NCBI RefSeq assembly: GCF_017876095.1
Contig: NZ_JAGINM010000019.1
Location: forward strand, 90,606 to 154,605
Origin: Azospirillum agricola
Lineage (GTDB): Bacteria; Pseudomonadota; Alphaproteobacteria; Azospirillales; Azospirillaceae
Length of the DNA: 64,000 nucleotides
Direction: 5' to 3'
Shown here: in pieces, positions 57,700 through 64,000 of the stretch
Layout of the letters: every line of letters starts with the position of its first letter
Numbering within the stretch: position 1 is the first letter of the stretch
Notes under the pieces: model-generated
The model's database searches: none
Told to the model about the DNA's origin: nothing
The model's input: only the letters and a program-made list of their open reading frames with translations
Translations under genes and position numbers: made by a program

Positions 57700-58347
57700 A
57701 TGAGCAAGCGTAACGGCACGGAGTTCCTGGCAGCCGATGTCCACGCGCGGCTCCGCTCCAGGATCCTGACTTTCGAGATCAAGCCCGGCACGCGCTTGGT
57801 GGAGGACGAGATCTCCGCCAGCATGGAGGTCGGCCGCACGCCGGTGCGCGAGGCGCTCTTGCGCCTCCAGGGCGAGGGGCTGGTCAGCCGGCAGAAGGGC
57901 TGGGTGGTGGAGAGCACCGACCCGTCCCACATGCAGGCCATCTTCGAAAGCCGCATCGCCATCGAAGGCTACGCCACACGCCTCGCCGCCGCGCGGGCGA
58001 CAGCCGGGCAGGTCCAGGAACTCCGCGCGCTGGTCGAGGAGATGGACGGCTTCGAACAGATGCCCCGCGCGCAGCTGAACCAGCTGAACCGCAGTTTCCA
58101 CCGCCGAATCATCGAGATGTCGGGCAACCAGTTCTTCGTGGACATGCATGAGAAGACCCTGTTCCATTATTGGAACATGCGCCTTCCCATCATCTTCACG
58201 AAGGAGCAGACCCAGGCCGCCAACGATCAGCACCGGCGGATCCTGGCCGCTCTTGGCGAGCACCGCGAAGACGCCGCCGAGGAGGCGGCGCGGGAGCATG
58301 TCCGGGCCACCTACGACATCGTGAAGGACGCCCTGGACGGATTCTGA
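57700..58347 (+). CDS. GntR-family regulator, FCD subfamily (first of two paralogues)
   Basis: 215 residues. Winged helix at about 8-75 (TRLVEDEISASMEVGRTPVR, EALLRLQGEGLVSRQKGWVV) and FCD domain with RIAIEGYATRLAA, NRSFHRRIIEMSGN and HYWNMRLP. Closely related to the 60085 product over its whole length. Convergent with the VOC gene (14 bases between stops). Possible targets are the amino-acid transporter, EamA and VOC genes. Start ATG 57700 follows GGGGG. Confidence 0.87.
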   Translation: MSKRNGTEFLAADVHARLRSRILTFEIKPGTRLVEDEISASMEVGRTPVREALLRLQGEGLVSRQKGWVVESTDPSHMQAIFESRIAIEGYATRLAAARATAGQVQELRALVEEMDGFEQMPRAQLNQLNRSFHRRIIEMSGNQFFVDMHEKTLFHYWNMRLPIIFTKEQTQAANDQHRRILAALGEHREDAAEEAAREHVRATYDIVKDALDGF

Positions 58348-58361
58348 GACGCCGGCCGCGG

Positions 58362-58805
58362 TCAGGATGCCGACTTGCGGATCTCCAGCACCACCCCCGC
58401 ATCGCCGCGCGTGTCGAAGTAGCAGAATCCCGTGCCGTCGGCGCGGCGCCCGCGGGCGATGACGCCCAGGCCGTGGGCACGGCCCTCCGCCTCGGCGGCG
58501 TCGCGGTCCGCCACTTCGAAGCCCAGGTGGTACACGCCTTCGCCCTGCTGATCCAGGAATCGACGCTGCGGCGAGTCCAGCTCGCCCGGATCGCACAGCT
58601 GGATCTGCACATTGGCGAGATCCACGCACTTGTAGCGCATCGCCTTGGACGCGGCCTCGTTCGGCACCTCGAACTCCGCATAGGGACCGGCCTTCGGGTA
58701 ATCGTACCAGGGGCCGATGCCCAGCGACCGATAATAGGCGACCGCCTTGTCGAGGTCGCGGACAACGATGCAGACGTGGTGCAGGGTGTTGAAGATGGTC
58801 GGCAT
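58362..58805 (-). CDS. VOC-superfamily metalloenzyme (glyoxalase/methylmalonyl-CoA epimerase-like)
   Basis: 147 residues, one vicinal-oxygen-chelate domain with paired beta-alpha-beta modules: LHHVCIVVRDLDKAVAYYRSLG with a metal histidine, VYHLGFEVADRDAAEAEG with another, and a C-terminal VVLEIRK glutamate. Epimerase, lyase or dioxygenase activity is possible; length and the HHVCIVV/YHLGFEV pattern resemble methylmalonyl-CoA epimerase. 59 bases downstream of the EamA gene. Confidence 0.85.
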   Translation of the reverse strand: MPTIFNTLHHVCIVVRDLDKAVAYYRSLGIGPWYDYPKAGPYAEFEVPNEAASKAMRYKCVDLANVQIQLCDPGELDSPQRRFLDQQGEGVYHLGFEVADRDAAEAEGRAHGLGVIARGRRADGTGFCYFDTRGDAGVVLEIRKSAS

Positions 58806-58864
58806 GGCCGGTCTTGGCTCCTTATGGGTATGGGGAATCGGGTGGTTCGCCGATGGCGGCGGGG

Positions 58865-59746
58865 TCAGGCCTCGCGCTCCCGCGCGGCAGCGGCTGGGCG
58901 ACGCAGAGCGGCCAGCAGCCCGCCCGACAGGATCAGGGCGGAACCGAGGAAGGCGAGGGCGTCCGGCAACTCCGCAAAGACCGCGTGGCCGAGGATCACC
59001 GACCAGACGACCTGCGAGTAGGAGAAGGGCGCCAGCTGCCAGGCGGGGTGGGTCCGATAGGCAAGGACGATGCAGAAATGGGCCGTGGTCCAAGCCGCCG
59101 CCATCCCCGCCGCGGCGATCGCCTGCCCGGCATCCAGCGGGGTGAAGTGGAAGGGCACGGCAAGGCTCGCCGCGACGAGACCGACGGCGACCGACCAGAC
59201 CAGGGTCGTCACCGGCGGATCGCCGATGCCGATGCGGCGGGTGCACAGCATGCCGACCGCCCAGCACAGGGAGGATAGGATGGGCAGCGCGGCAGCCGCG
59301 GTCATGCCGTCCATTCCCGGCCGCACCACCACCGCCACCCCGGCCAGCCCGATCCCGACCGCCGCCCAGTGGGAGCCGGACACCCGGTCGCCGAACAGCA
59401 GCGCCGACAGCGCCGTCAGGATGAAGGGCGACATGAACACCAGCATCGTCGCCTCGGCCAACCCAAGATGACGCAGCGCGGCGATCAGCAGCGTCGTCGA
59501 TGCCAGCAGGCTCAAGCCGCGTGCGATCTGGGCACCGGGGCGCGCGCTGCGCAGCAGCTCCGGCCGCGCCGCCACCACCGGCAGCAGCAGGAACACCGCA
59601 CCCAGGCAGCGCAGCCACGCGATCTCCACCGGATGGACGCTCCGCGCCAGCTGCTTCGCGAAAACATCCGACAGGCTGAACAACAGCATCGATCCGACGA
59701 TCAGCGCTGTTCCGCAGGCAAGCGGACGGTGCAGGGGCCGCATCAT
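58865..59746 (-). CDS. EamA/DMT-superfamily inner-membrane transporter
   Basis: 293 residues with ten hydrophobic segments arranged as two EamA repeats (LLFSLSDVFAKQLARSVHP... and LPILSSLCWAVGMLCTRR...). Members export amino acids, nucleotides or other metabolites. Between a VOC enzyme and a GntR regulator of an amino-acid uptake operon, an amino-acid-like substrate is likely. Ribosome site weak. Confidence 0.87.
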   Translation of the reverse strand: MMRPLHRPLACGTALIVGSMLLFSLSDVFAKQLARSVHPVEIAWLRCLGAVFLLLPVVAARPELLRSARPGAQIARGLSLLASTTLLIAALRHLGLAEATMLVFMSPFILTALSALLFGDRVSGSHWAAVGIGLAGVAVVVRPGMDGMTAAAALPILSSLCWAVGMLCTRRIGIGDPPVTTLVWSVAVGLVAASLAVPFHFTPLDAGQAIAAAGMAAAWTTAHFCIVLAYRTHPAWQLAPFSYSQVVWSVILGHAVFAELPDALAFLGSALILSGGLLAALRRPAAAAREREA

Positions 59747-60084
59747 GGATCGTGCTTTCCGAAGGAGACAGGCGTGGGTGGGCAGGCCGGCGGCAGCCTC
59801 GGCCCGCATGCGGAAGGTGGACGATCCGCCCGTCCGGTCGATCGTGACCAGCCAACGCCTGGCCGGGATGGCCCGGCCGCGGCCGGGTCGGGTGGGCGTC
59901 CACCGCGAGCAGCGAATCCGAGCCGTCGCGCGCGGTCAGAAGCCCCGTGGCGAAAGCGCCGTCGGCAAACGCCAGCAGACAGGAAGCCGGCCGTGGCGAT
60001 GGCGATGCAGGCGGGCCGCCGTCCCGCACCCTGCCCCGGGCATCCGGGTGGGGAGGTGCGTTCCGCCGGCCTCCAACGTCACCG
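59747..60084. other. 338-base gap between EamA and gntR genes
   Basis: No intact gene. A minus-strand frame reads FADGAFATGLLTARDGSDSL in a protein-like way, but it has no start, ribosome site or recognisable domain; it could be a gene fragment. No promoter boxes identified. Confidence 0.35.
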
Positions 60085-60777
60085 TCACCCGTCGAGCGCA
60101 TCGCGGACGATCCGGTGCGTGGTCGCGACATGCGCGCGCGCGTGGCGCTCCGCATCGTCGGGGTCCCCGCTGGACAGTGCGCCGAGGATCAGCCGGTGCT
60201 GCTCGTTGGTCATCACCGCCTGCTCCCGCGTGAAGAGGACGGGCAAGCGCATGTTCCAGTAATGGAACTGGGTGCGTTCATGCATCTCCACGAAGAAGGG
60301 GTTGCCGGACAACGTCACGATGCGCTCGTGAAAAGCACGGTTGAGCTGGTTGAGGGCGGCGCGGCTCATCGTATCGAAGCCGTCCATCTCCTCCACCAGC
60401 GCCATCAGGTCGCAGATGTCGGCGGAACTGGCACGCAGCGTGGCGAGGCGTGTGGCGTAACCTTCGATGGCGACACGGCTTTCGAACACGCGGTCGATGC
60501 AGTCGGCATCGGTGCTTTCCACCACCCAGCCCTTCCGCCGGCTGACCAGCCCCTCGCCCTGGAGGCGCAGCAGCGCCTCGCGCACCGGCGTGCGGCCGAC
60601 CCCCAGGCTGGCGGAGATCTCGTCCTCCACAAGGCGCGAACCGGGCTGGATCTCGAAGGTCAGGATGCGGGTGCGGAGCCGTGCGTGGACATCGGCCGCC
60701 AGCAGATCGGTGCCGGCGCGCTTGCGCGTGCGGCCGGGGAAACGCTCCGGCAGAGCAGGGTCAATGCTGTCGGGCAT
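60085..60777 (-). CDS. GntR-family regulator, FCD subfamily (second paralogue)
   Basis: 230 residues, 15 more at the N-terminus than its paralogue at 57700, with matching winged-helix (RLVEDEISASLGVGRTPVRE) and FCD (NRAFHERIVTLSGN, HYWNMRLPVLFTREQ) segments. It lies 27 bases downstream of the amino-acid transporter ATPase gene in the same direction, so probably the regulator of that operon. GAGGGA lies before the ATG. Confidence 0.88.
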   Translation of the reverse strand: MPDSIDPALPERFPGRTRKRAGTDLLAADVHARLRTRILTFEIQPGSRLVEDEISASLGVGRTPVREALLRLQGEGLVSRRKGWVVESTDADCIDRVFESRVAIEGYATRLATLRASSADICDLMALVEEMDGFDTMSRAALNQLNRAFHERIVTLSGNPFFVEMHERTQFHYWNMRLPVLFTREQAVMTNEQHRLILGALSSGDPDDAERHARAHVATTHRIVRDALDG

Positions 60778-60804
60778 GGAGGGGTCCCTCGAAGAGCCGG
60801 CCGG

Positions 60805-61584
60805 TCATCCGGCATGCCGGGCGACGAACTGGCGGCTGCGTTCGTGCCGGGGCGAGGTGAAGAAGCTGCGCGCCGACACATCCTCCACCACCTCGCCCTG
60901 CACCATGAAGATCACCCGGTCGGCGAAGTCGCGGGCGATGGCCATCTCGTGCGTGGCGATCAGCATGGTGTAGCCCTGCTCCGCCAGGCTGCGGATGGTC
61001 AGGATCACCTCCTGCGACAGTTCCGGATCGAGCGCGCTGGTCGGCTCGTCGAACAGCATGACGCTGGGCGCCAGCGCCAGGGTGCGGGCGATGGCGACGC
61101 GCTGCTGCTGGCCGCCCGACAGTTCGGACGGATAGCGGTCCGCCTTGTCCGGCAGGCCGACCCTGGCCAGCAGGTCGCGGGCGAGCGCCTCCGCCTCCGC
61201 CTTCGGCGCGCGCAGCACATGGGTCGGTCCACTCATGACGTTCTGCAACACCGTCATGTGGCGGAACAGGTTGAAGCTCTGGAATACCATGCCGATGGAG
61301 CGGCGCTGGGCGCTGATCTCCCGGTCGGACAGCTCGTGCAGGGTGTCGCCGACCTCGCGGTAGCCGATGAGCTTGCCATGCACATAGATGCGGCCGGCGC
61401 CGATCGTCTCCAGATGGTTGATGCAGCGCAGCAGGGTGGATTTTCCGGCCCCGGACGGGCCGAGGAGGGTGACGACCTCCCCCGGCGCGATGGTGACCGA
61501 CACGTTCTTCAGGATCTCGACCGCTCCATAGGATTTGGAGACGGAGTCGAGGACCACGGCCGCGGCCTTGATGGAGCTGTCCAT
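60805..61584 (-). CDS. Polar amino-acid ABC transporter ATPase
   Basis: 259 residues. Walker A GPSGAGKSTL, Q-loop VFQSFNLFRHMTV, signature LSGGQQQRVAIAR, Walker B VMLFDEPTSALDPE and the switch histidine in ATHEM; this wording is specific to the GlnQ/HisP family. Energises uptake with the permease and binding protein encoded just upstream. Confidence 0.92.
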   Translation of the reverse strand: MDSSIKAAAVVLDSVSKSYGAVEILKNVSVTIAPGEVVTLLGPSGAGKSTLLRCINHLETIGAGRIYVHGKLIGYREVGDTLHELSDREISAQRRSIGMVFQSFNLFRHMTVLQNVMSGPTHVLRAPKAEAEALARDLLARVGLPDKADRYPSELSGGQQQRVAIARTLALAPSVMLFDEPTSALDPELSQEVILTIRSLAEQGYTMLIATHEMAIARDFADRVIFMVQGEVVEDVSARSFFTSPRHERSRQFVARHAG

Positions 61585-61586
61585 GG

Positions 61587-62444
61587 CTACCTCTGGGGGA
61601 AGGTCTTCTCGAGCGCGGTCTGGATGGCGGTGGCGAAGGCCGTCATCACCAGGTACCAGAAGGCGGCGACCGCCAGCAGCTCGATGACCATGAAGTTGGA
61701 CGAGTAGATGTCGGTGGAGATGCGCAGAAGCTCCAGAAAGCCGATGGCGGAGGCCAGCGACGTCGATTTCAGCAGCATGATGTACTGGTTGCCGCCGGCC
61801 GGGATGATGATGCGGGCCGCCTGGGGGATGACGATGTGGCGCAGAACCTGCGCCTCGGTCATGCCGATGGCGCGGGCGGCGGCCCGCTGGCCCTTGTCCA
61901 CCGCCAGGATGCCGGCGCGGATGATCTCCGCCATATAGGCCCCTTCGGCGAGGCCGAGGCCGGCGAGGGCGGCGACGAATGGCGTGACCACCGCCGTGGT
62001 CGGCGCATCCAGCAGGACGATGTCGGTGAACGGGACCGCCAGATGGACGCGCTGGAACATGGTGGGCAGCGCGTTGAACCAGAACAGCAGCTGGATCAGC
62101 ATCGGCGTGCCGCGGAAGAAATAGACGTAGGTCGCCGACAGGCCGGCCAGGATCGGGTTGCCGCTGACCCGCATCAGGGCGACGACCAGGCCGATCACGC
62201 TGGCGACCGCCAAGGCCAGCGTTCCGAGAATGAGGGCGTTGCGGGCGCCGAGGAGCACCTGTTCGCTGGTGAGATAGGCGAGGAACACCTCCGCGTTCAT
62301 GATCCTGGCGCGGATCGCCGCGCCGAGGAGCATGGACACCACCAGCAGGACGATGGCGCTGAGGAGCCAGGCTCCCCAGCGCAGGCGGTGCTTCACACGG
62401 ACAGCGCGTGGTCCGGCCATTGCGCAGCTGGCGACCACGGTCAT
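61587..62444 (-). CDS. Polar amino-acid ABC transporter permease (HisMQ type)
   Basis: 285 residues, about five or six membrane segments. The cytoplasmic coupling EAA loop reads AARAIGMTEAQVLRHIVIPQA. YVYFFRGTPMLIQL is the typical HisM/GlnP motif. One permease gene suggests a homodimer. Overlaps the binding-protein stop by four bases; 2 bases separate it from the ATPase gene. Confidence 0.92.
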   Translation of the reverse strand: MTVVASCAMAGPRAVRVKHRLRWGAWLLSAIVLLVVSMLLGAAIRARIMNAEVFLAYLTSEQVLLGARNALILGTLALAVASVIGLVVALMRVSGNPILAGLSATYVYFFRGTPMLIQLLFWFNALPTMFQRVHLAVPFTDIVLLDAPTTAVVTPFVAALAGLGLAEGAYMAEIIRAGILAVDKGQRAAARAIGMTEAQVLRHIVIPQAARIIIPAGGNQYIMLLKSTSLASAIGFLELLRISTDIYSSNFMVIELLAVAAFWYLVMTAFATAIQTALEKTFPQR

Positions 62445-63352
62445 TTCCTCTTGCTGGCGGGCAGGTTGACGGTGATCTCGGGCAGGGCCGCCCCCTCCAT
62501 CCCCCATCTGGCGAGGATGGTCTTGTAGGTGCCGTCGGCCAGCATGCTCTGGGCTGCCTTCCGGACGGCGTCCTTGAGCGACGAGTTCTTCGGAAAGCCC
62601 CAGGAGGTGATGTAGGGCGTCAGGATGTGGTTGCCGCCGGCGATGGCGTATTTGCCCGGGAATTGACCCTTCATGTAGACGAGCGCCGGGAAGTCGCCCA
62701 GATACCCGTCGACCCGGCCGAGATCGAGCTGCATGCGCGCATCGGGTGCCGCGGGCAGCTGGTTGGCGGTGATCGGCGGCTTGCCGCCGGCGACGCAGGT
62801 CTCGGAAGCCTTTTCCACGGCCGCCATGATGACGCGGCTGCCCAGCAGGGTGGCGACCGACCCGCCGCAAAAGTCCGCGAGACTTCCGTACTTCCCGGCG
62901 TCGCCTGCGCGAACCAGGATGCTGCCGCCGGACATCAGGTAATTGACGAAATCGACCTTCTGTTCGCGCTCCTCCGTGTCGCTGATGCCGCCCGACGCCG
63001 CATCGAAGCGGCCGGCCTCCAGCCCCGGAATCAGCGCGGCGTATTCGCCATGCACGAAGGTGATGGTGAGGCCGAGGCGCTTGCCCACCTCGTTCAGCAG
63101 ATCGACGCTGACGCCCACCGCCTCCGCTTTGCCGTCCTGGCGGAACTCCACCGGCGGGAAGGTCTGCTGCGAGCCGACGCGCAGGGTGCCGGCATCGCGG
63201 ATCGGCTTCGGCACCAGGGCCGCAGCCTCCACATTGGTCTGTGCGTGGGCGGAAGCGTGCAAGTGAACCGAAAGCAGGAAGGCGGCCAAGGCCGCGAGTG
63301 GAGCTGACTTGCTGGCGTGAAGGGACCATCCGGCCCGAAAAGGCAGACGCAT
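62441..63352 (-). CDS. Polar amino-acid ABC substrate-binding protein (SBP_bac_3)
   Basis: 303 residues, periplasmic. Signal peptide about 1-38 (PLAALAAFLLSVHLHASAHA, then Gln). Family motifs TLRVGSQQTFPPVEFRQDGK, GVSVDLLNEVGKRLGL, FDAASGGISDTEEREQKVDFV. GAGGAG before ATG 63352. First gene of the operon binding protein-permease-ATPase-GntR. Ligand probably an amino acid or related compound. Confidence 0.92.
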   Translation of the reverse strand: MRLPFRAGWSLHASKSAPLAALAAFLLSVHLHASAHAQTNVEAAALVPKPIRDAGTLRVGSQQTFPPVEFRQDGKAEAVGVSVDLLNEVGKRLGLTITFVHGEYAALIPGLEAGRFDAASGGISDTEEREQKVDFVNYLMSGGSILVRAGDAGKYGSLADFCGGSVATLLGSRVIMAAVEKASETCVAGGKPPITANQLPAAPDARMQLDLGRVDGYLGDFPALVYMKGQFPGKYAIAGGNHILTPYITSWGFPKNSSLKDAVRKAAQSMLADGTYKTILARWGMEGAALPEITVNLPASKRK

Positions 63353-63466
63353 CGTGATTTCTCCTCTGTTCCTGGATTTCTTGTTTGTTCCTTGCGTGCA
63401 GCGCACGGGACGGCGCCCGTCTGCCCCGCTACGCTCCGAGGCGGCCGGACAAACGGGCGCGTTGCA

Positions 63467-63898
63467 TCAGCGCGTGTCCGCCGAGCGGCCCGGAATGGCG
63501 GACGGGTTTGGCCGGTCGGCGCGCGGGCAGGGCGCCGCCTCCTCGTACATTGCCAGCACCGAGCGGACATAGTCGTCCGGGAAACCCCAGCGGTTCATGC
63601 CTTCGGGAATGTGGTTCCAATAGAAGTTGGGCGGACGCATCGGCGTGCCCGGCGCGGACATGCGGTAGGTCCAGCAATCATAGACCTTGCCGTCCTCGCC
63701 GCGGGCGCTGACGAAGCAACGCTCGAAATCGTCATAGTCTTCCTGAAAATGATGGTCCGGGTGTTCGACGACGATGCCCAGCGCGTTGTTGCCCCACGCC
63801 CGGCCGGTGTTGGACAGGTGGCACCAGCCGCGGTCCGCACGGCCGGCGGCGGCGTGGAACTCCAGCTTGTGGTTCGCGACATGGCCCTTGGTGATCAC
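63467..63898 (-). CDS. Gamma-glutamylcyclotransferase-like protein, probably N-terminally truncated
   Basis: 143 residues from GTG 63898. The order NNALGIVVEHPDH, DYDDFERCFV, GKVYDCWTYRMSAP and IPEGMNRWGFPDDYVRSV matches the C-terminal two thirds of GGCT-fold proteins. The N-terminal YGSN substrate motif that should precede it is absent, and the upstream 100 bases contain a long hairpin instead. Either the start is mis-sited, the gene is a truncated relic, or it is a divergent branch. About 115 bases upstream of the transporter operon. Confidence 0.55.
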   Translation of the reverse strand: MITKGHVANHKLEFHAAAGRADRGWCHLSNTGRAWGNNALGIVVEHPDHHFQEDYDDFERCFVSARGEDGKVYDCWTYRMSAPGTPMRPPNFYWNHIPEGMNRWGFPDDYVRSVLAMYEEAAPCPRADRPNPSAIPGRSADTR

Positions 63899-63932
63899 CT
63901 TCGCTGGTCACGTCCCTGAACGTGGTGTAGGA

Positions 63933-63998
63933 GCTGTGGGGAACCGGCCCGCCGAAGCGCCCCCCAGAGCTGGCGTAGGCGGGCCGGTTTTCCACAGC
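63933..63998. repeat. Long inverted repeat, 21-bp arms with two mismatches
   Basis: GCTGTGGGGAACCGGCCCGCC (63933-63953, written here as two parts GCTGTGGGGAA and CCGGCCCGCC) pairs with GGCGGGCCGG-TTTTCCACAGC (63978-63998) across a 24-base loop. It lies just upstream of the truncated GGCT-like frame at the window edge and could be a mobile-element end, REP element or attenuator. Confidence 0.6.
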
Positions 63999-64000
63999 GG

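Overview
The window is GC-rich throughout. Genes are tightly packed, many with ATGA stop/start overlaps, and catabolic operons carry dedicated IclR, TetR and GntR regulators. This fits an alphaproteobacterium, most plausibly Rhodospirillales and Azospirillum-like. That placement is inference from style and gene content; there is no rRNA or other phylogenetic marker here. I saw no tRNA, rRNA or CRISPR array.

Region 1 (1-18279) is a yersiniabactin/pyochelin-type metallophore locus. A truncated-by-window hybrid PKS-NRPS gene (KS-AT-KR-ACP-Cy-A) reads leftward. Reading rightward are a pair of YbtP/YbtQ (IrtAB)-like fused ABC transporters, a TetR regulator, a first AraC regulator, a FyuA-like TonB-dependent receptor, an RhtX/FptX-family inner-membrane siderophore transporter, a second PchR/YbtA-like AraC regulator and a DmeF-like metal efflux protein. 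Region 2 (18308-26710) is an IclR-linked beta-oxidation-type operon: two crotonases, three acyl-CoA dehydrogenases, a thiolase and a 3-hydroxyacyl-CoA dehydrogenase. Region 3 (26711-32945) holds a 2,4-dienoyl-CoA-reductase-like flavoenzyme, a TetR regulator, and an SDR, quinone oxidoreductase and periplasmic binding protein run with a well-formed promoter.

Region 4 (32946-39012) is an accessory stretch: a REP-like element, a chimeric IS21/IS256 remnant, a secreted orthocaspase with a lectin-like C-terminus, a divergent catalytically dead caspase homologue whose halves appear in swapped order, and a soluble chemoreceptor with two almost identical PAS domains. Region 5 (39013-43837) is the standout: a family 2A encapsulin shell gene, overlapped by its cysteine desulfurase cargo with a roughly 210-residue disordered N-terminal targeting region, then a serine O-acetyltransferase, with a divergent XRE-cupin regulator. 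Together they would form a sulfur-handling protein nanocompartment and supply O-acetylserine to cysteine metabolism.

Region 6 (44320-57326) is a second acyl-CoA catabolic unit. A leftward operon (kinase-like protein, acyl-CoA dehydrogenase, SDR, CaiB-type CoA-transferase, acyl-CoA ligase, nitroreductase, SDR, phosphatase) and a rightward operon (SCP2-type thiolase, binding protein, iron-type alcohol dehydrogenase) diverge from one control region. That region has two outward-facing copies of a FadR-family GntR operator motif, and a FadR-type GntR gene lies at the far end of the leftward operon. Region 7 (57700-64000) holds two paralogous GntR regulators, a VOC-fold enzyme, an EamA exporter, a polar amino-acid ABC uptake operon and a truncated gamma-glutamylcyclotransferase-like ORF.
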